The notes beneath the pieces are model-generated. The model searched no databases, was not told the DNA's origin, and worked only from the letters and a program-made list of their open reading frames with translations. Positions 52,538 through 62,300 of a stretch of DNA of 64,000 nt are shown here, in pieces. Every line of letters begins with the position of its first letter. The stretch's first letter is position 1. This DNA comes from Planctomycetota bacterium (GTDB lineage Bacteria > Planctomycetota > OFTM77), in the NCBI GenBank assembly GCA_029260795.1, contig JAJDCO010000010.1, positions 22,164-86,163 on the forward strand, written 5' to 3'. The translations under genes and the position numbers were made by a program.

Positions 52538-53038
52538 ATGGCTGAGGAACCCAAGAATCCGACCGACGACTCCACTCAGGGGGAAGCGCCCCAGAAGAAG
52601 GGCAAGAAGGGGCTGCTGTTCGGGTTCTTGGCCCCGCTCTTGGCGGTGGCGGGTGCCTACCTGACGACCGTGCTCATTCCGCCCCTCGACCAGCCACGCC
52701 AGGTGGTCAAGAAGAAGATGCAGAAGGGATACGTCGCGCTCGCCGAAAGCCTCAACGGCAATCTGGTCGGCGACAAGTTCCGGCACATGTACTCGCTCAA
52801 CATCGCCTTCGAGTTCGAAGCCGTCGACAGGGGCGCGACCGAGGGGGCCTTCGAGGACGACCAGCAGCTGAGTCGGCTCAAGAGTCGTCTCAACTCGGTC
52901 ATCGCCCGTCAGACCCGCGAGGATCTCTACACCGGCGAGTTTCGCCAGGCACTACTCGAAGCCGCCAATGACATCCTGTTCACCGAGCAGGAGGGAGAGT
53001 TCACCGACATCCTGCTGACGAACATCGTCATTCAATGA
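52538..53038 (+). CDS. fliL: flagellar basal body-associated protein FliL
   Basis: The track ORF starts at 52478; ATG 52538 (MAEEPKNPTDD) is preceded by a purine-rich GAGGGACGAGAG and gives 166 aa. A basic/acidic N-terminus, one TM helix (about 29-50, GLLFGFLAPLLAVAGAYLTTVL) and a periplasmic domain ending LYTGEFRQALLEAANDILFTEQEGEFTDILLTNIVIQ, the common FliL C-terminus. FliL rings surround and stabilise stators. Located 159 bases after the second motB gene, before fliM. Confidence 0.85.
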   Translation: MAEEPKNPTDDSTQGEAPQKKGKKGLLFGFLAPLLAVAGAYLTTVLIPPLDQPRQVVKKKMQKGYVALAESLNGNLVGDKFRHMYSLNIAFEFEAVDRGATEGAFEDDQQLSRLKSRLNSVIARQTREDLYTGEFRQALLEAANDILFTEQEGEFTDILLTNIVIQ

Positions 53039-53086
53039 CGAGTCACCGCGCCTCCGAGCGCGGTCTCTCGAGATGAGGACGCCCCT

Positions 53087-54064
53087 GTGCTTGAACCCAA
53101 GCTGAGCCGCGATGAGATCGAAGCCCTCTTCGACGACGGAGACTTCGTTCCCGATGCTCCGGTCGAGGAGGCGACCCAAAAGGACGAGAGCTTCAACTTC
53201 GCGGCGCCGAATCGTCTCACCTGGAATCAGATGGAGATGCTGCATGCGACGTTCCACGCAGTCGCGCAGCGCGTCGCCACGGCCGTCTCGCGCCCTCTGG
53301 TCATGGTGGTCGGCGCTCAGCTTTGGCGTCTCGAGCAGATGCGCTACGACTCCTTCGTGTCTTCCATTCCGCTGCCCTCCGCACTGGTCACCGTCAACTA
53401 CGAGCCGCTGGCGCGTCCTTGGCTGATCGCCATCAGCCCCAAGCTCGCCGGCGCGGCCGTCGATCGGATTCTCGGCGGCTCGGGCCGCCCGCCGGAGGAG
53501 CCGCGTGATCTCACGCCCCTCGAGTGGAGCGTCGCCGAGCCCTTCGTCCAAGGAACCATCGAAGGGGTCAGCGCAGGATTCAAGGAGCTCATCGAGCTCC
53601 GCGGACATCAGCTGGCGACCTTCTCCGACTCCAAGCTCGTGCGCGTCGCGTCCGACCACGAGGTCGTGCTCTCGGCGGAGATCCGCATGGGCGGCGAGCT
53701 TCCCGAGGAGTCGATCTGGATCTGCATGCTTCCCGATGAGCTGGATCCGCTCCTCGAGAAGAACGTCGAGTCCGACGCCACGGTCCGCGGCAACATCCAC
53801 CGGCCGGTCATCGAGGCGCACCTGCGTCAGATTCCGACCGATTTCCGAGTCGTATTCGAGAGCATCGAGCTGCCGCTCCGTCAGCTCATTCGCTGGCGTC
53901 CGGGCGACGTCATTCCCCTCGCTCACGGGCTCGATCAGCCCTTGTGGGGAGAGGTCGAAGGACGTCGGAAGTTCCAAGGTCGATTGGGGGCCTCTCGAGG
54001 AGAGCTCGCCTTTCGTGTTCAGAGACGACTCGAGTCGGGGCTGCACGATGACTCGAGTGAGTGA
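53087..54064 (+). CDS. fliM: flagellar motor switch protein FliM
   Basis: 325 aa, GTG start. The N-terminal CheY-binding motif is visible as LSRDEIEALFDDGD, then FAAPNRLTWNQMEMLHATFHAVAQRVATAVSRPL, VNYEPLARPWLIAISPKLAGAAVDRILGGSGRPPEEPRDLTPLEWSVAEPFVQGTIEGV (middle CheC-like domain) and the SPOA C-terminal part (RVVFESIELPLRQLIRWRPGDVIPLAH). The kept CheY motif implies chemotactic switching although no che genes are in the window. Confidence 0.95.
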   Translation: MLEPKLSRDEIEALFDDGDFVPDAPVEEATQKDESFNFAAPNRLTWNQMEMLHATFHAVAQRVATAVSRPLVMVVGAQLWRLEQMRYDSFVSSIPLPSALVTVNYEPLARPWLIAISPKLAGAAVDRILGGSGRPPEEPRDLTPLEWSVAEPFVQGTIEGVSAGFKELIELRGHQLATFSDSKLVRVASDHEVVLSAEIRMGGELPEESIWICMLPDELDPLLEKNVESDATVRGNIHRPVIEAHLRQIPTDFRVVFESIELPLRQLIRWRPGDVIPLAHGLDQPLWGEVEGRRKFQGRLGASRGELAFRVQRRLESGLHDDSSE

Positions 54065-54120
54065 GTGGCCCCGAGCCCGAATGACCGGCCGCCCGATCGA
54101 CTTCAGAGGAATACCGAGCC

Positions 54121-54531
54121 ATGGCTGAAGAACCGCGCGAAGAACAGCAGAACCCGGCCGACTCTCCGCCGAATCCCGGTGAGGCATCCAAGCCGGCGAG
54201 CTCGCCCGAGCCCGTGGCCGTGTCATCCGTCGCCGAAGCGGTCGGGCTTCCCGAAGCGGCCCTCGATGCCAATATCGATCTCCTCCTCGATGTCTCGCTG
54301 AACGTCTCGGTCGAGGTCGGCCGCACGCGCTTGCCCGTCGAAGACATCCTCCGACTCTCGACGGGATCCATCGTGCGGCTCAACCGCGGCGCGAACGAGC
54401 CGGTCGAGCTTCGCGTTAACGGCAAGCTCGTTGCCTATGGCGAGGTCGTGGTCGTGAACGAGTGCTACGCGATCCGATTGGTTCAAATCGTCGATGCCGG
54501 TCAACGCGTGGCCGCCTCGGGAAAAGGCTGA
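54121..54531 (+). CDS. fliN: flagellar motor switch protein FliN
   Basis: 136 aa. Acidic Pro-rich N-terminus (to ~55), then the SPOA domain: LLLDVSLNVSVEVGRTRLPVEDILRLSTGSIVRLNRGANEPVELRVNGKLVAYGEVVVVNECYAIRLVQI, a standard FliN. Lower part of the C ring. Starts 56 bases after fliM. Confidence 0.96.
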   Translation: MAEEPREEQQNPADSPPNPGEASKPASSPEPVAVSSVAEAVGLPEAALDANIDLLLDVSLNVSVEVGRTRLPVEDILRLSTGSIVRLNRGANEPVELRVNGKLVAYGEVVVVNECYAIRLVQIVDAGQRVAASGKG

Positions 54532-54535
54532 CACC

Positions 54536-55252
54536 GTGACCTGCGAGAGGCAAAGCGAGGTCGTCTCCCTCGTCATCGGAAAGCTCGAGCCCGAGGCTGC
54601 ACGCCGCGCCTCCCAGCACGCTCGCGACTGCACCGAGTGCCGCGACGCCATCGGCTGGCTCTCCCAGGTCGTCCGGCGGCAGCGCGAAGCCCAGTCCGGA
54701 CCCAGCACCGCCGCCTATCATTCGCTTCGCACCGGGCCCGCTCCGCCGGGTACCGAGACGATTCTGGCCGCCGATCCCCTGGCGGCGGCGTTGATGCAAG
54801 ACACTCCACCACGGGTCCTCTCGGCCCCCAGCCGCAGCACGTTGTCGACGCCGCGACCCAGTGTTTCTCGAAACAAGACGACGGCCACGGTGGTCTTGAT
54901 CTTCGGCGCGTTTCTCGTCTTCCTCGCCTGGGGCATGACGCGTGCCAGCGACAAGGCGATGGATCCGTCGCGACAAGAGTTCGGTCCGTACGGCCTGCTC
55001 GAGCGCGCCCCGGAGGTGTTGCGCTTCCCTGCTCCCGTGAATGCCGGCAAGGTCTTCGTGCTCCTGCAGGGACCGGAGTCCGAGGAGTACCTCTGGCAAG
55101 CGCAGGTCGTCGTCGAGCCGGACGAGCGAGGCACTTTCCTGGAGGTCGAGATTCCGGAGCGCCTCGAGTTCAAGAAGGGCGCCGTGTACGTCTGGGAAGT
55201 CTGGACCACCAAGCAGCAGCCGGGGCTGCGCTGGGCGTTCCACATCGAGTAG
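54536..55252 (+). CDS. anti-sigma-type zinc-finger membrane protein at the end of the flagellar operon
   Basis: GTG 54536, four bases after the fliN stop with AAAGG upstream, gives 238 aa; the track start lies inside fliN. N-terminal part: LEPEAARRASQHARDCTECRDAIGWL, an HxxxCxxC zinc-finger as in ZAS-type anti-sigma factors. A Ser/Thr/Pro-rich linker follows, a single TM helix (about 115-136, TATVVLIFGAFLVFLAWGM), and a β-rich outer domain (about 150-238, FVLLQGPESEEYLWQAQVVVEPDERGTFLEVEIPERL). This is the layout of a membrane anti-sigma factor with a sensing domain, but no ECF sigma gene is adjacent. It may serve a sigma factor encoded elsewhere or FliA-linked control. Confidence 0.75.
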   Translation: MTCERQSEVVSLVIGKLEPEAARRASQHARDCTECRDAIGWLSQVVRRQREAQSGPSTAAYHSLRTGPAPPGTETILAADPLAAALMQDTPPRVLSAPSRSTLSTPRPSVSRNKTTATVVLIFGAFLVFLAWGMTRASDKAMDPSRQEFGPYGLLERAPEVLRFPAPVNAGKVFVLLQGPESEEYLWQAQVVVEPDERGTFLEVEIPERLEFKKGAVYVWEVWTTKQQPGLRWAFHIE

Positions 55253-55278
55253 CGTCGAGGGCGTCACGCGTTCCGCTG

Positions 55279-55746
55279 ATGTCGATTCGCCGCTGGCTGA
55301 CCTTCCTTCTCGTCTCGTCGGTGCTTCCCATCGCCTTCCCGGTGACTCGTCAGGACGCTCCGCAGCGAGGCTTCCTCCAGTCCAACCCGTCGGCCGAGCA
55401 TCCCTTTGGGCGACCGAATCCGGAGGTGCCGCCGGAGCTGGTCGAGCTCGAGTTCATGATCGGCGAGTTCGAGGCTGTCGATCATCTCTTGCAGCCGGAC
55501 GGAAGCTGGCTCGAGAGCCGTGGCGTGTGGACCGCGAACTACTTCCTCAATGGCTTCGGCATCCAGAATCAGTACGAGAATCAGCAGTGCGCGACCTCCA
55601 ACATCCGCATCTTCGATCCGCAGCGCGACCAGCGGCTGGTCACCTTCTTCAAGATGCCCGGCTACGGCTGTCGCTGGGTCGCCGAGACGGTCGTCGACCG
55701 AGAGGCCCGCGCCACCTGGAAGTCGGAGTGCCATCGCCTGAGGTGA
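55279..55746 (+). CDS. DUF1579-like secreted protein, probably truncated
   Basis: ATG 55279, 26 bases after the previous gene, gives 155 aa; the track ORF starts earlier as a shadow. A signal peptide (RRWLTFLLVSSVLPIAFPV) is followed by LELEFMIGEFEAVDHLLQPDGSWLESRGVWTANYFLNGFGIQNQYEN and RIFDPQRDQRLVTFFKMPGYGCRW, the first half of a DUF1579-type β-barrel. The family continues for roughly 60 more residues with a further set of strands. Here a TGA follows CHRLR, so the gene may be cut by a frameshift or mutation. Role unknown. Confidence 0.6.
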   Translation: MSIRRWLTFLLVSSVLPIAFPVTRQDAPQRGFLQSNPSAEHPFGRPNPEVPPELVELEFMIGEFEAVDHLLQPDGSWLESRGVWTANYFLNGFGIQNQYENQQCATSNIRIFDPQRDQRLVTFFKMPGYGCRWVAETVVDREARATWKSECHRLR

Positions 55747-55828
55747 GGGCGCGCGGCAAACGAACCCTTCCAGGGACCGGCTTTCTCGAGGCCCGGCTCT
55801 CGTCATGGCTTCCGGCTCTCGGCGCGGC

Positions 55829-55851
55829 GAGCGCGTACCCGCTACGCGCTC
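55829..55851 (+). terminator. hairpin beyond the DUF1579-like gene
   Basis: GAGCGCGTA-cccgc-TACGCGCTC, a perfect 9-bp stem with a 5-base loop, 83 bases after the stop. A likely end for the long flagellar transcript, though without a U-run. Confidence 0.5.
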
Positions 55852-56133
55852 AACCGCGAGCGCGCATCCTGGTGCATCTGATATGCGGCGGGAGCTACGA
55901 CGATACCGCTCCCGACACTCGGTCGGCCTACCGCGGCACCCACGCTCCAGACGCAAAGGACGATTGCACGAGATTGAGGCCCGCCCGCCCGCTGCATCGT
56001 TGAGGCCAGGCCCGCGAGCCCCCAACCCTGCGCATCGGCTTCGGGAACCACCGCTCGGTTGCCGGATGAGTGTCCAGCGGCGAGAATCGGGCGCTGACTT
56101 CTGCCCGCTGGTTTCTCTGGGGAGGCTTCGTCC

Positions 56134-56340
56134 TTGAAGCGTGGCTGTCTGTCTCTGGCTCGTGTTGCCAACCCGGAAACAGGGAAGATCTACTCGGCCT
56201 GGCCGCGCGAACGGCAGGAGGGTCTCGTGCGCAACATCCTGTCCCGACTGGACGAGTGCCGGACCGGTGCCGAACGGTCGATTCCGTTCGCGGCTTGGGT
56301 GGCGGTCGCCAAGAAGGCAGCATCCACCGTGTATCAGTAA
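56134..56340 (+). CDS. doubtful small ORF, 68 aa
   Basis: A TTG start with GGGGAGG 8 bases upstream, ending with TAA at 56340. The composition (NPETGKIYSAWPRERQEGLVRNILSRLDEC) looks more protein-like than the shadow ORFs around it. No family recognised. May be real or chance. Confidence 0.3.
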   Translation: MKRGCLSLARVANPETGKIYSAWPRERQEGLVRNILSRLDECRTGAERSIPFAAWVAVAKKAASTVYQ

Positions 56341-56396
56341 CGAACCACCCCGGGAAGCGTCTCGTCTGATGGGCGACCAACCGCCCGACCCCGTTC

Positions 56397-59300
56397 ATGG
56401 AAGAACTTGCTCGAGCCATGCCCTATCGACTCACCCGTCGCGTTCGCGAGATCTTGCCCCCGGCCGACACGCTCTGGGTTACGTTGGCCTTGCTCTTGGC
56501 GCGGCGTCATGAGCTGAGGACCGCGTTGCTGCACGAAGAGATGGAGCGCACGCAAGAGGCCGAGCTGGTGACGCTCGATCCGGAAGCGCGGGCCAAGCGG
56601 CTCCGAGAGTTGGTGCGCGATCGCGCGCTCTCGTATCCCCGCGACGATGATCGCTTCGACCGTTGCCTGCGCTTGCAGGGCGCCGAGCGGACCGAGGCCT
56701 GTCTCCAGCACCTGCGCAGCTTCTCGGGTCCGGACGGCGAGCGCGTGCGCTCACCGCAGGTTCTCGAAGGCGTGCGTTGGCTCGGGGAGTCCGAGGCGCT
56801 CGGTGAGGTGCTCGAGGAGCTGCTGACGATGGCACTCGAGGCTCCCGAGTGCGACGACGAAGGCTTTGCTGCTCTCGAGCGCGCCGTGCTCGATCAGCTC
56901 CTGGGTGGCACCGAGGATCGTGCGGTTCGCGACGCGTGGCAGCGCTTTCACGGAGCAGCCGAAACCGATGTGCGAGTGGCCACCTCGGCAGCCGAGTCGA
57001 CTCGCGTCACGGTCACTCTCGAATACGATCGCCGCCTGAACTGGGCGATGGAGCGCAACGGCATCCCGATCGTCCATCAGGTGCGGCTGACCAATCCCAC
57101 CGAGCATCCGCTCGAAGAGCTCACTTTGGCGCTGCAAGCGGGCCCCGGCTTCGGGCCGCGCTTCGAAACGGGCGTGCCGGCGATCCCGGCTGGTGGCACC
57201 TTCACGCTGCGGCGACCGGATCTGGTGCTCGACGAGCCACGCTTGCGGACGGCCCGCGAGCGCGAGCGCGGACAGCTCCAGCTCGAGGTACGCTCGGCTT
57301 CACGGCTTCTGGTTCGAGAGTCGTGGCCGATCGAGCTCCTCGCCTACAACGAGTGGGATCGGGCCTCGCTGCCCGAGCTCTTGGCCGCGTTCGTGCTCCC
57401 GAACCATCCCGCCATCGCGACCGTGCTCGAGACGGTGCGGGACTGCTTGGAGTCGGCGACCGGCGATCCCACCCTGGCCGGCTACCACGATCGCTCGCGA
57501 CGCCGGGTCGAGCAGACCGTCGCTGCGGTGTACACGGCGCTCCAAGAGCTCGACATCACCTATGTCATGCCGCCAGCCAGCTACGAGAGCAGCGGGCAGA
57601 AGATCCGATTGCCCGACGAGATCCTCGAGCACCGCATGGGCACCTGCCTCGATCTGACGGTGCTGATCGCGGCTTGCCTCGAGCATGCCGGCCTGCACCC
57701 GGTGCTGGTGCTGGTCGAGGGGCACGCCTTTCCTGGCTGCTGGGCCCTCGAGGACTGGCTGCCGGTGCCGGCGACCGACGACCACCACAGCGTGCGCAAG
57801 CTGGTCGAGGCCGAGGAGATCTTCGTCTTCGACTCGTCCACCCTGACCCAGCGACCTCGCTCCGAGTTTACGGCGGCGGTGACGGAAGCGCGCCGCCGAC
57901 TCGCCGACAGCCGACAGTTCGAAGGCGTGGTCGACGTGCGGTCCGCCCGCATCGCTCAAGTGCTGCCCTTACCGTTTCACGTCGACCCGAGCCCGGTTCC
58001 CACGCCGCCACTCCCCGTCGCTGGCCCGGCCACCCTCGCCCGGCCCACTCGTCCCGAATCGACGTCGGTCTCGACCGAGAAGCCGCCCGCAACCGCTCCG
58101 GTCCCCGCGACCGCCGCCGAAGGGATCGCCGCCGAGCCTGCGGCGCCCGAGTCGTCGGCGGGCCGCATCGAGCGCTGGAAGGAGCGTCTCCTCGATCTCT
58201 CCTTACGGAACCGTCTGCTGAACTACTCGCCGTCTCGGAGCAAGAGCATCGTGCTGGCAGTTCCCGAGCTCGACCTGCTCGAGGATCAGCTCGCGGGCGA
58301 TGGAGCACTGCGCTTCGAGCCGCGCATCGAGGTCGGAGACGATCCTCGCGCTCACGAGCTGCAGGCGACCCGCGGTGCCGACGACCAGCTCGCCGCTCAG
58401 CGCCGCGCCCTGCTCGAGCGCCAACGGGTTCTCACCGAGCACGCGGCGACCGATCTCGACCGACGTCTGAACGAGATTGCCCGTCAGGCCCGCACTGAGG
58501 TCGAGGAGTCGGGTGCCTCGACGCTGTACCTCGCGATCGGGCTGCTGCGCTGGTACGAGTCGGACACCAGCGACAAGCCGCGCACGGCGCCGATCTTACT
58601 GTACCCGGTCGAGCTTCGTCGACAGAGCGCGCGGGAGAGCTACCGCGTGCAGGCGCGCGACGATGAGCCGCGACTCAACGATACTCTGTTCGAGAAGCTC
58701 CGCATCACCTTCGGGCTCGAGTTCGACGAGCTGCAGACGCTGCCTCTCGACGAAGCGGGAGTCGACGTCGCTCAGGTGCTTCGAACGCTTCGGCGAGCGG
58801 TTGCCCGTCTCCCGAAGTTCGAGGTGCTGGATGAGGCGCATTTGAGTTTTTTCTCATTTACCAAGTACCTCATGTGGCGAGATCTGGATCGGCATCGGGA
58901 GGCGCTCCTGCGAAGCCCGCTCGTCGATCACCTCGTCGCCGGCGGTGGGACGCCCTGGCCCGAGCAGGAGCCGTTCCCTGAGCCACGCGCCCTCGACCGC
59001 AGCGATCCTCCTTGCCGAGTCCCGCTGGTCCTCGATGCCGACAGTAGCCAGCTCGCCGCGATTCAGGCCGGAGTCTCGGGACGCACCTTCGTCCTCCAGG
59101 GACCGCCGGGCACCGGGAAGTCCCAGACCATCGCCAACCTCATCGGCGCTTGCCTGGCAGCCGGGCAGCGAGTCCTGTTCGTGGCGGAGAAGCGAGCGGC
59201 GCTCGACGTCGTAGCGCGACGCCTGCGCCAGGTCGGGCTCGGCGACGATTGCCTCGAGCTTCACAGCAACAAGGCCAACAAGCGGGCCGTGGTCGAGGAG

Positions 59301-62300
59301 CTCGCCCGCGTGCTCGAACAGAAGCGCGTCGCGGGCAAGATCGACCTGGAGCCGACGCGACGCCGCGTGGAATCTGCCGCCGCTCGCCTCAATGGCTACG
59401 TCGATCATCTCCACGAGATCTCGCCCGTCGGACGCTCCTACTTCTCGGCCGCGGCTCGCCTCGGTGAGCTCGAAGATGCACCGCGCGTCGGGCTGGATCT
59501 GGAGGCGGTCGCCGCCACCACTCGAGAGACCTTCGAGCAGCACCTTGAAGCTCTCTCCGCGCTCGGAGACGCAGCCCGTGATCTGCCGCACTTGGTCGGG
59601 CATCCCTTCGCGGCCTGCCGGGTCACCGAGTGGAGCCGCTTACAGGCCCGCGAATGGGAGGCGGCACTCGCCCGCTCGATCGAAGCTGCCGAACGCGTCC
59701 AGTCCGCCCAGAGTGCCGCCGCCCGTCGCCTCGGGTTGGCACCCGAGCTTCCGTTGGCGGCGCTCGACTCGGTCGTCTGGATGCTGCGCCTCCTGGCGGC
59801 CGGAGTGCCGGAGGGAGCCGACTCGCTACTGTCCCGTTCGGATCGACGAACTGCAATCGCTCGGCTCGAAGGGCTGCTGGAGCCGGCGAAGCAGCGGGCC
59901 GAGCTGATGGCGAAGCTGTCCGAGCACTTCGAGCCGCGCATCGTCGAGGCCGATCTCAACGCCTGGCTGGCAGCGTTTCGCCGGCATGCGCGCTCGATGG
60001 CTCTCGTGCGCTGGTGGAGCTTGCGGAAGGCCCGCGCCGAGCTGGCTGCCTTCCGCATCCAGGCACACCGGTCGGCGGTCGATACCCTTCAGGATCTCGA
60101 GCGGGCCATCCAAGCCCAAGAGCTCGGCCGCGCGCTCGAGCGCGAGCAGGCCTTCCTGAGTGAGGCCCTGGGAGCGCATGCGCGAGGTGCCGAGACCGAT
60201 TTCGAGGCGGTCGGGCGGCTGGTCGCGTTCGTGCGGGACTGGGGCGAGGCGGCCAGCCAGCTCCGTGCGGCGATCGGAGAGCATCCGGTCGTGCGGCCGC
60301 CGGCGCTGCCGAGTGCGGAAGCCGAGGCCGCTCTCGCTCCGCTGCTCGAGGTGCTGCCCGGTTTTCGGAGCGAGCTGGCGGAGCTGGTGCGTCAGCTCGG
60401 CGTTGACCGGGCCGAGGCTTTCTCAGGCGGGGGGGGAGTCGAGACCGTGTCGGCGATCGTCGAGCGGGCGAAGTCCTGGCGGGCGTCGCTGCCGATGCTG
60501 CGAGATTGGGCGCGCTTCGTTGGCGCCGAAGAGGCCGTTCGTGATCGCGGGCTCACGGCGTTGGCGCGGGCTCTGAGACGCGACGAGCTGCGGGCGGGCG
60601 AGCTGGGATCCGCCTTCGAGCGCGCCTTCTGGGAGGCTTGGCTCGACCATCGGGCGCAGGAGATCGACGCGCTTCGCTCGTTCAACGGCCGCGACCACGA
60701 TCGAGTCGTCCGCCGTTTTCAGAAAGCTGACCAGGAGCTGATCGAGGCCGGCGGCGGTTCGATCGCGGCTGCCCTGGCCGAGCATCGGCCTGAGCTGATG
60801 GGTGAAGCGGTGGCGGGGTCGGAGGTCGGTTTGTTGCAGCGCGAAGCTCGCAAGAAGCGTCGGCATCTGTCGGTCCGGCGTCTCCTCGAGCAGATCCCGC
60901 ATCTGCTCCCACGCCTCAAGCCGTGCCTCCTCATGAGCCCGCTCTCGATCGCGCAGTATCTTCCCGCCTCACGGGAGCCGTTCGACGTCGTGATCTTCGA
61001 CGAGGCCTCCCAGATCCCCACTCATGACGCTGTCGGCGCGATCGCGCGCGGTCGTCAGGTGATCGTGGTCGGCGACAGCAAGCAGCTCCCTCCGACGTCC
61101 TTCTTTCACGTCGACCTTTCGGAGATCGAGGAGGATCCGACCGACGGGATGTGGGTGCAAGAGCTCGAGAGCATTCTCGACGAATGCATGGCGAGCGGGC
61201 TGCCCGCTTGCATGCTGGAGTGGCACTATCGGAGTCGGGACGAGCGGCTGATCACCTTCAGCAACTGGAAGTACTACGACAATCGACTCCACACTTTTCC
61301 GGCGCCCGGCATCACGGCCGCCGAGCTGGGAGTGTCGTGGCAGTGGGTCGAGGGCGTCTTCGATCGGGGCAAGAGTCGCACCAATCGAGCCGAGGCGGAG
61401 GCGGTGGCGGCTTGGGTGGTCGAGTGCCTGCGGGATTCGGATCGTGCGGGACGCTCGATCGGCGTCGTGACCTTCAACCAGGCGCAGCAGATGCTGATCG
61501 AGGACCTGCTCGATGGCGCGCGGCGGGAGCATCCCGAGATCGAGCCATACTTCGACGACCGTGCCGTCGAGCCGGTCTTCGTGAAGAACCTCGAGAATGT
61601 TCAGGGCGACGAGCGGGACGTGATCCTGTTCTCGGTCACCTACGGTCCCGACGTCGATGGCAAGGTCTCGATGAACTTCGGTCCCCTAAATCGAGACGGC
61701 GGTGAGCGGCGCCTCAACGTGGCCATCACGCGCGCCCGCGAGCAGCTGCGCGTCTTCTCGACGCTGCGTCCGGAGGACATCGATCTCAATCGCACACGCG
61801 CCGTCGGTGCCGAGCACCTCAAGGACTTCTTGCGGTTCGCGGACCAAGGGCCCTCGGCGCTCGCCGAGCGCCTGGTCGCCACGCCCGAGGCCGCCGGCCT
61901 CACCTCGCTCGAGCAGAGCATCGCCGAGCGCTTGCGCGAGCGCGGCCACGACATCGAGCTGGCCGTCGGCTGCGCCGGCTTCCGCATCGACCTGGCCGTG
62001 CGCGATCCTCAGGAACCCGATCAGCATTGCCTCGCGATCGTCTGTGATGGCGCGAGCTATCGCATGGCGCCCATGGCTCGCGACCGCGACCGCATTCGCG
62101 AGTCCGTGCTCGAGAATCTCGGTTGGTCCGTGCACCGCGTCTGGTCGCTCGATTGGTGGCACGATGCCGACAGCGAGTTGGAGCGCCTCGAGAAGGCGAT
62201 CAAGAAAGCGACTCAGCCGGGTCGTCGCCGACGGCTGCGGCGCGGCGCAAACCTCGAGCTGGCCGAGAGCACTCCGGTCGTGAGCGAGCCCGCCGTGGCT

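Larger units (their letters stand above)
55747..56396. other. gap between the flagellar operon and the helicase gene
   Basis: 650 bases. It contains a strong hairpin (55829-55851) and one doubtful 68-aa ORF (56134-56340). Other ORFs are Arg/Pro-rich shadows. No clear promoter boxes were found for the large helicase gene. Confidence 0.6.
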
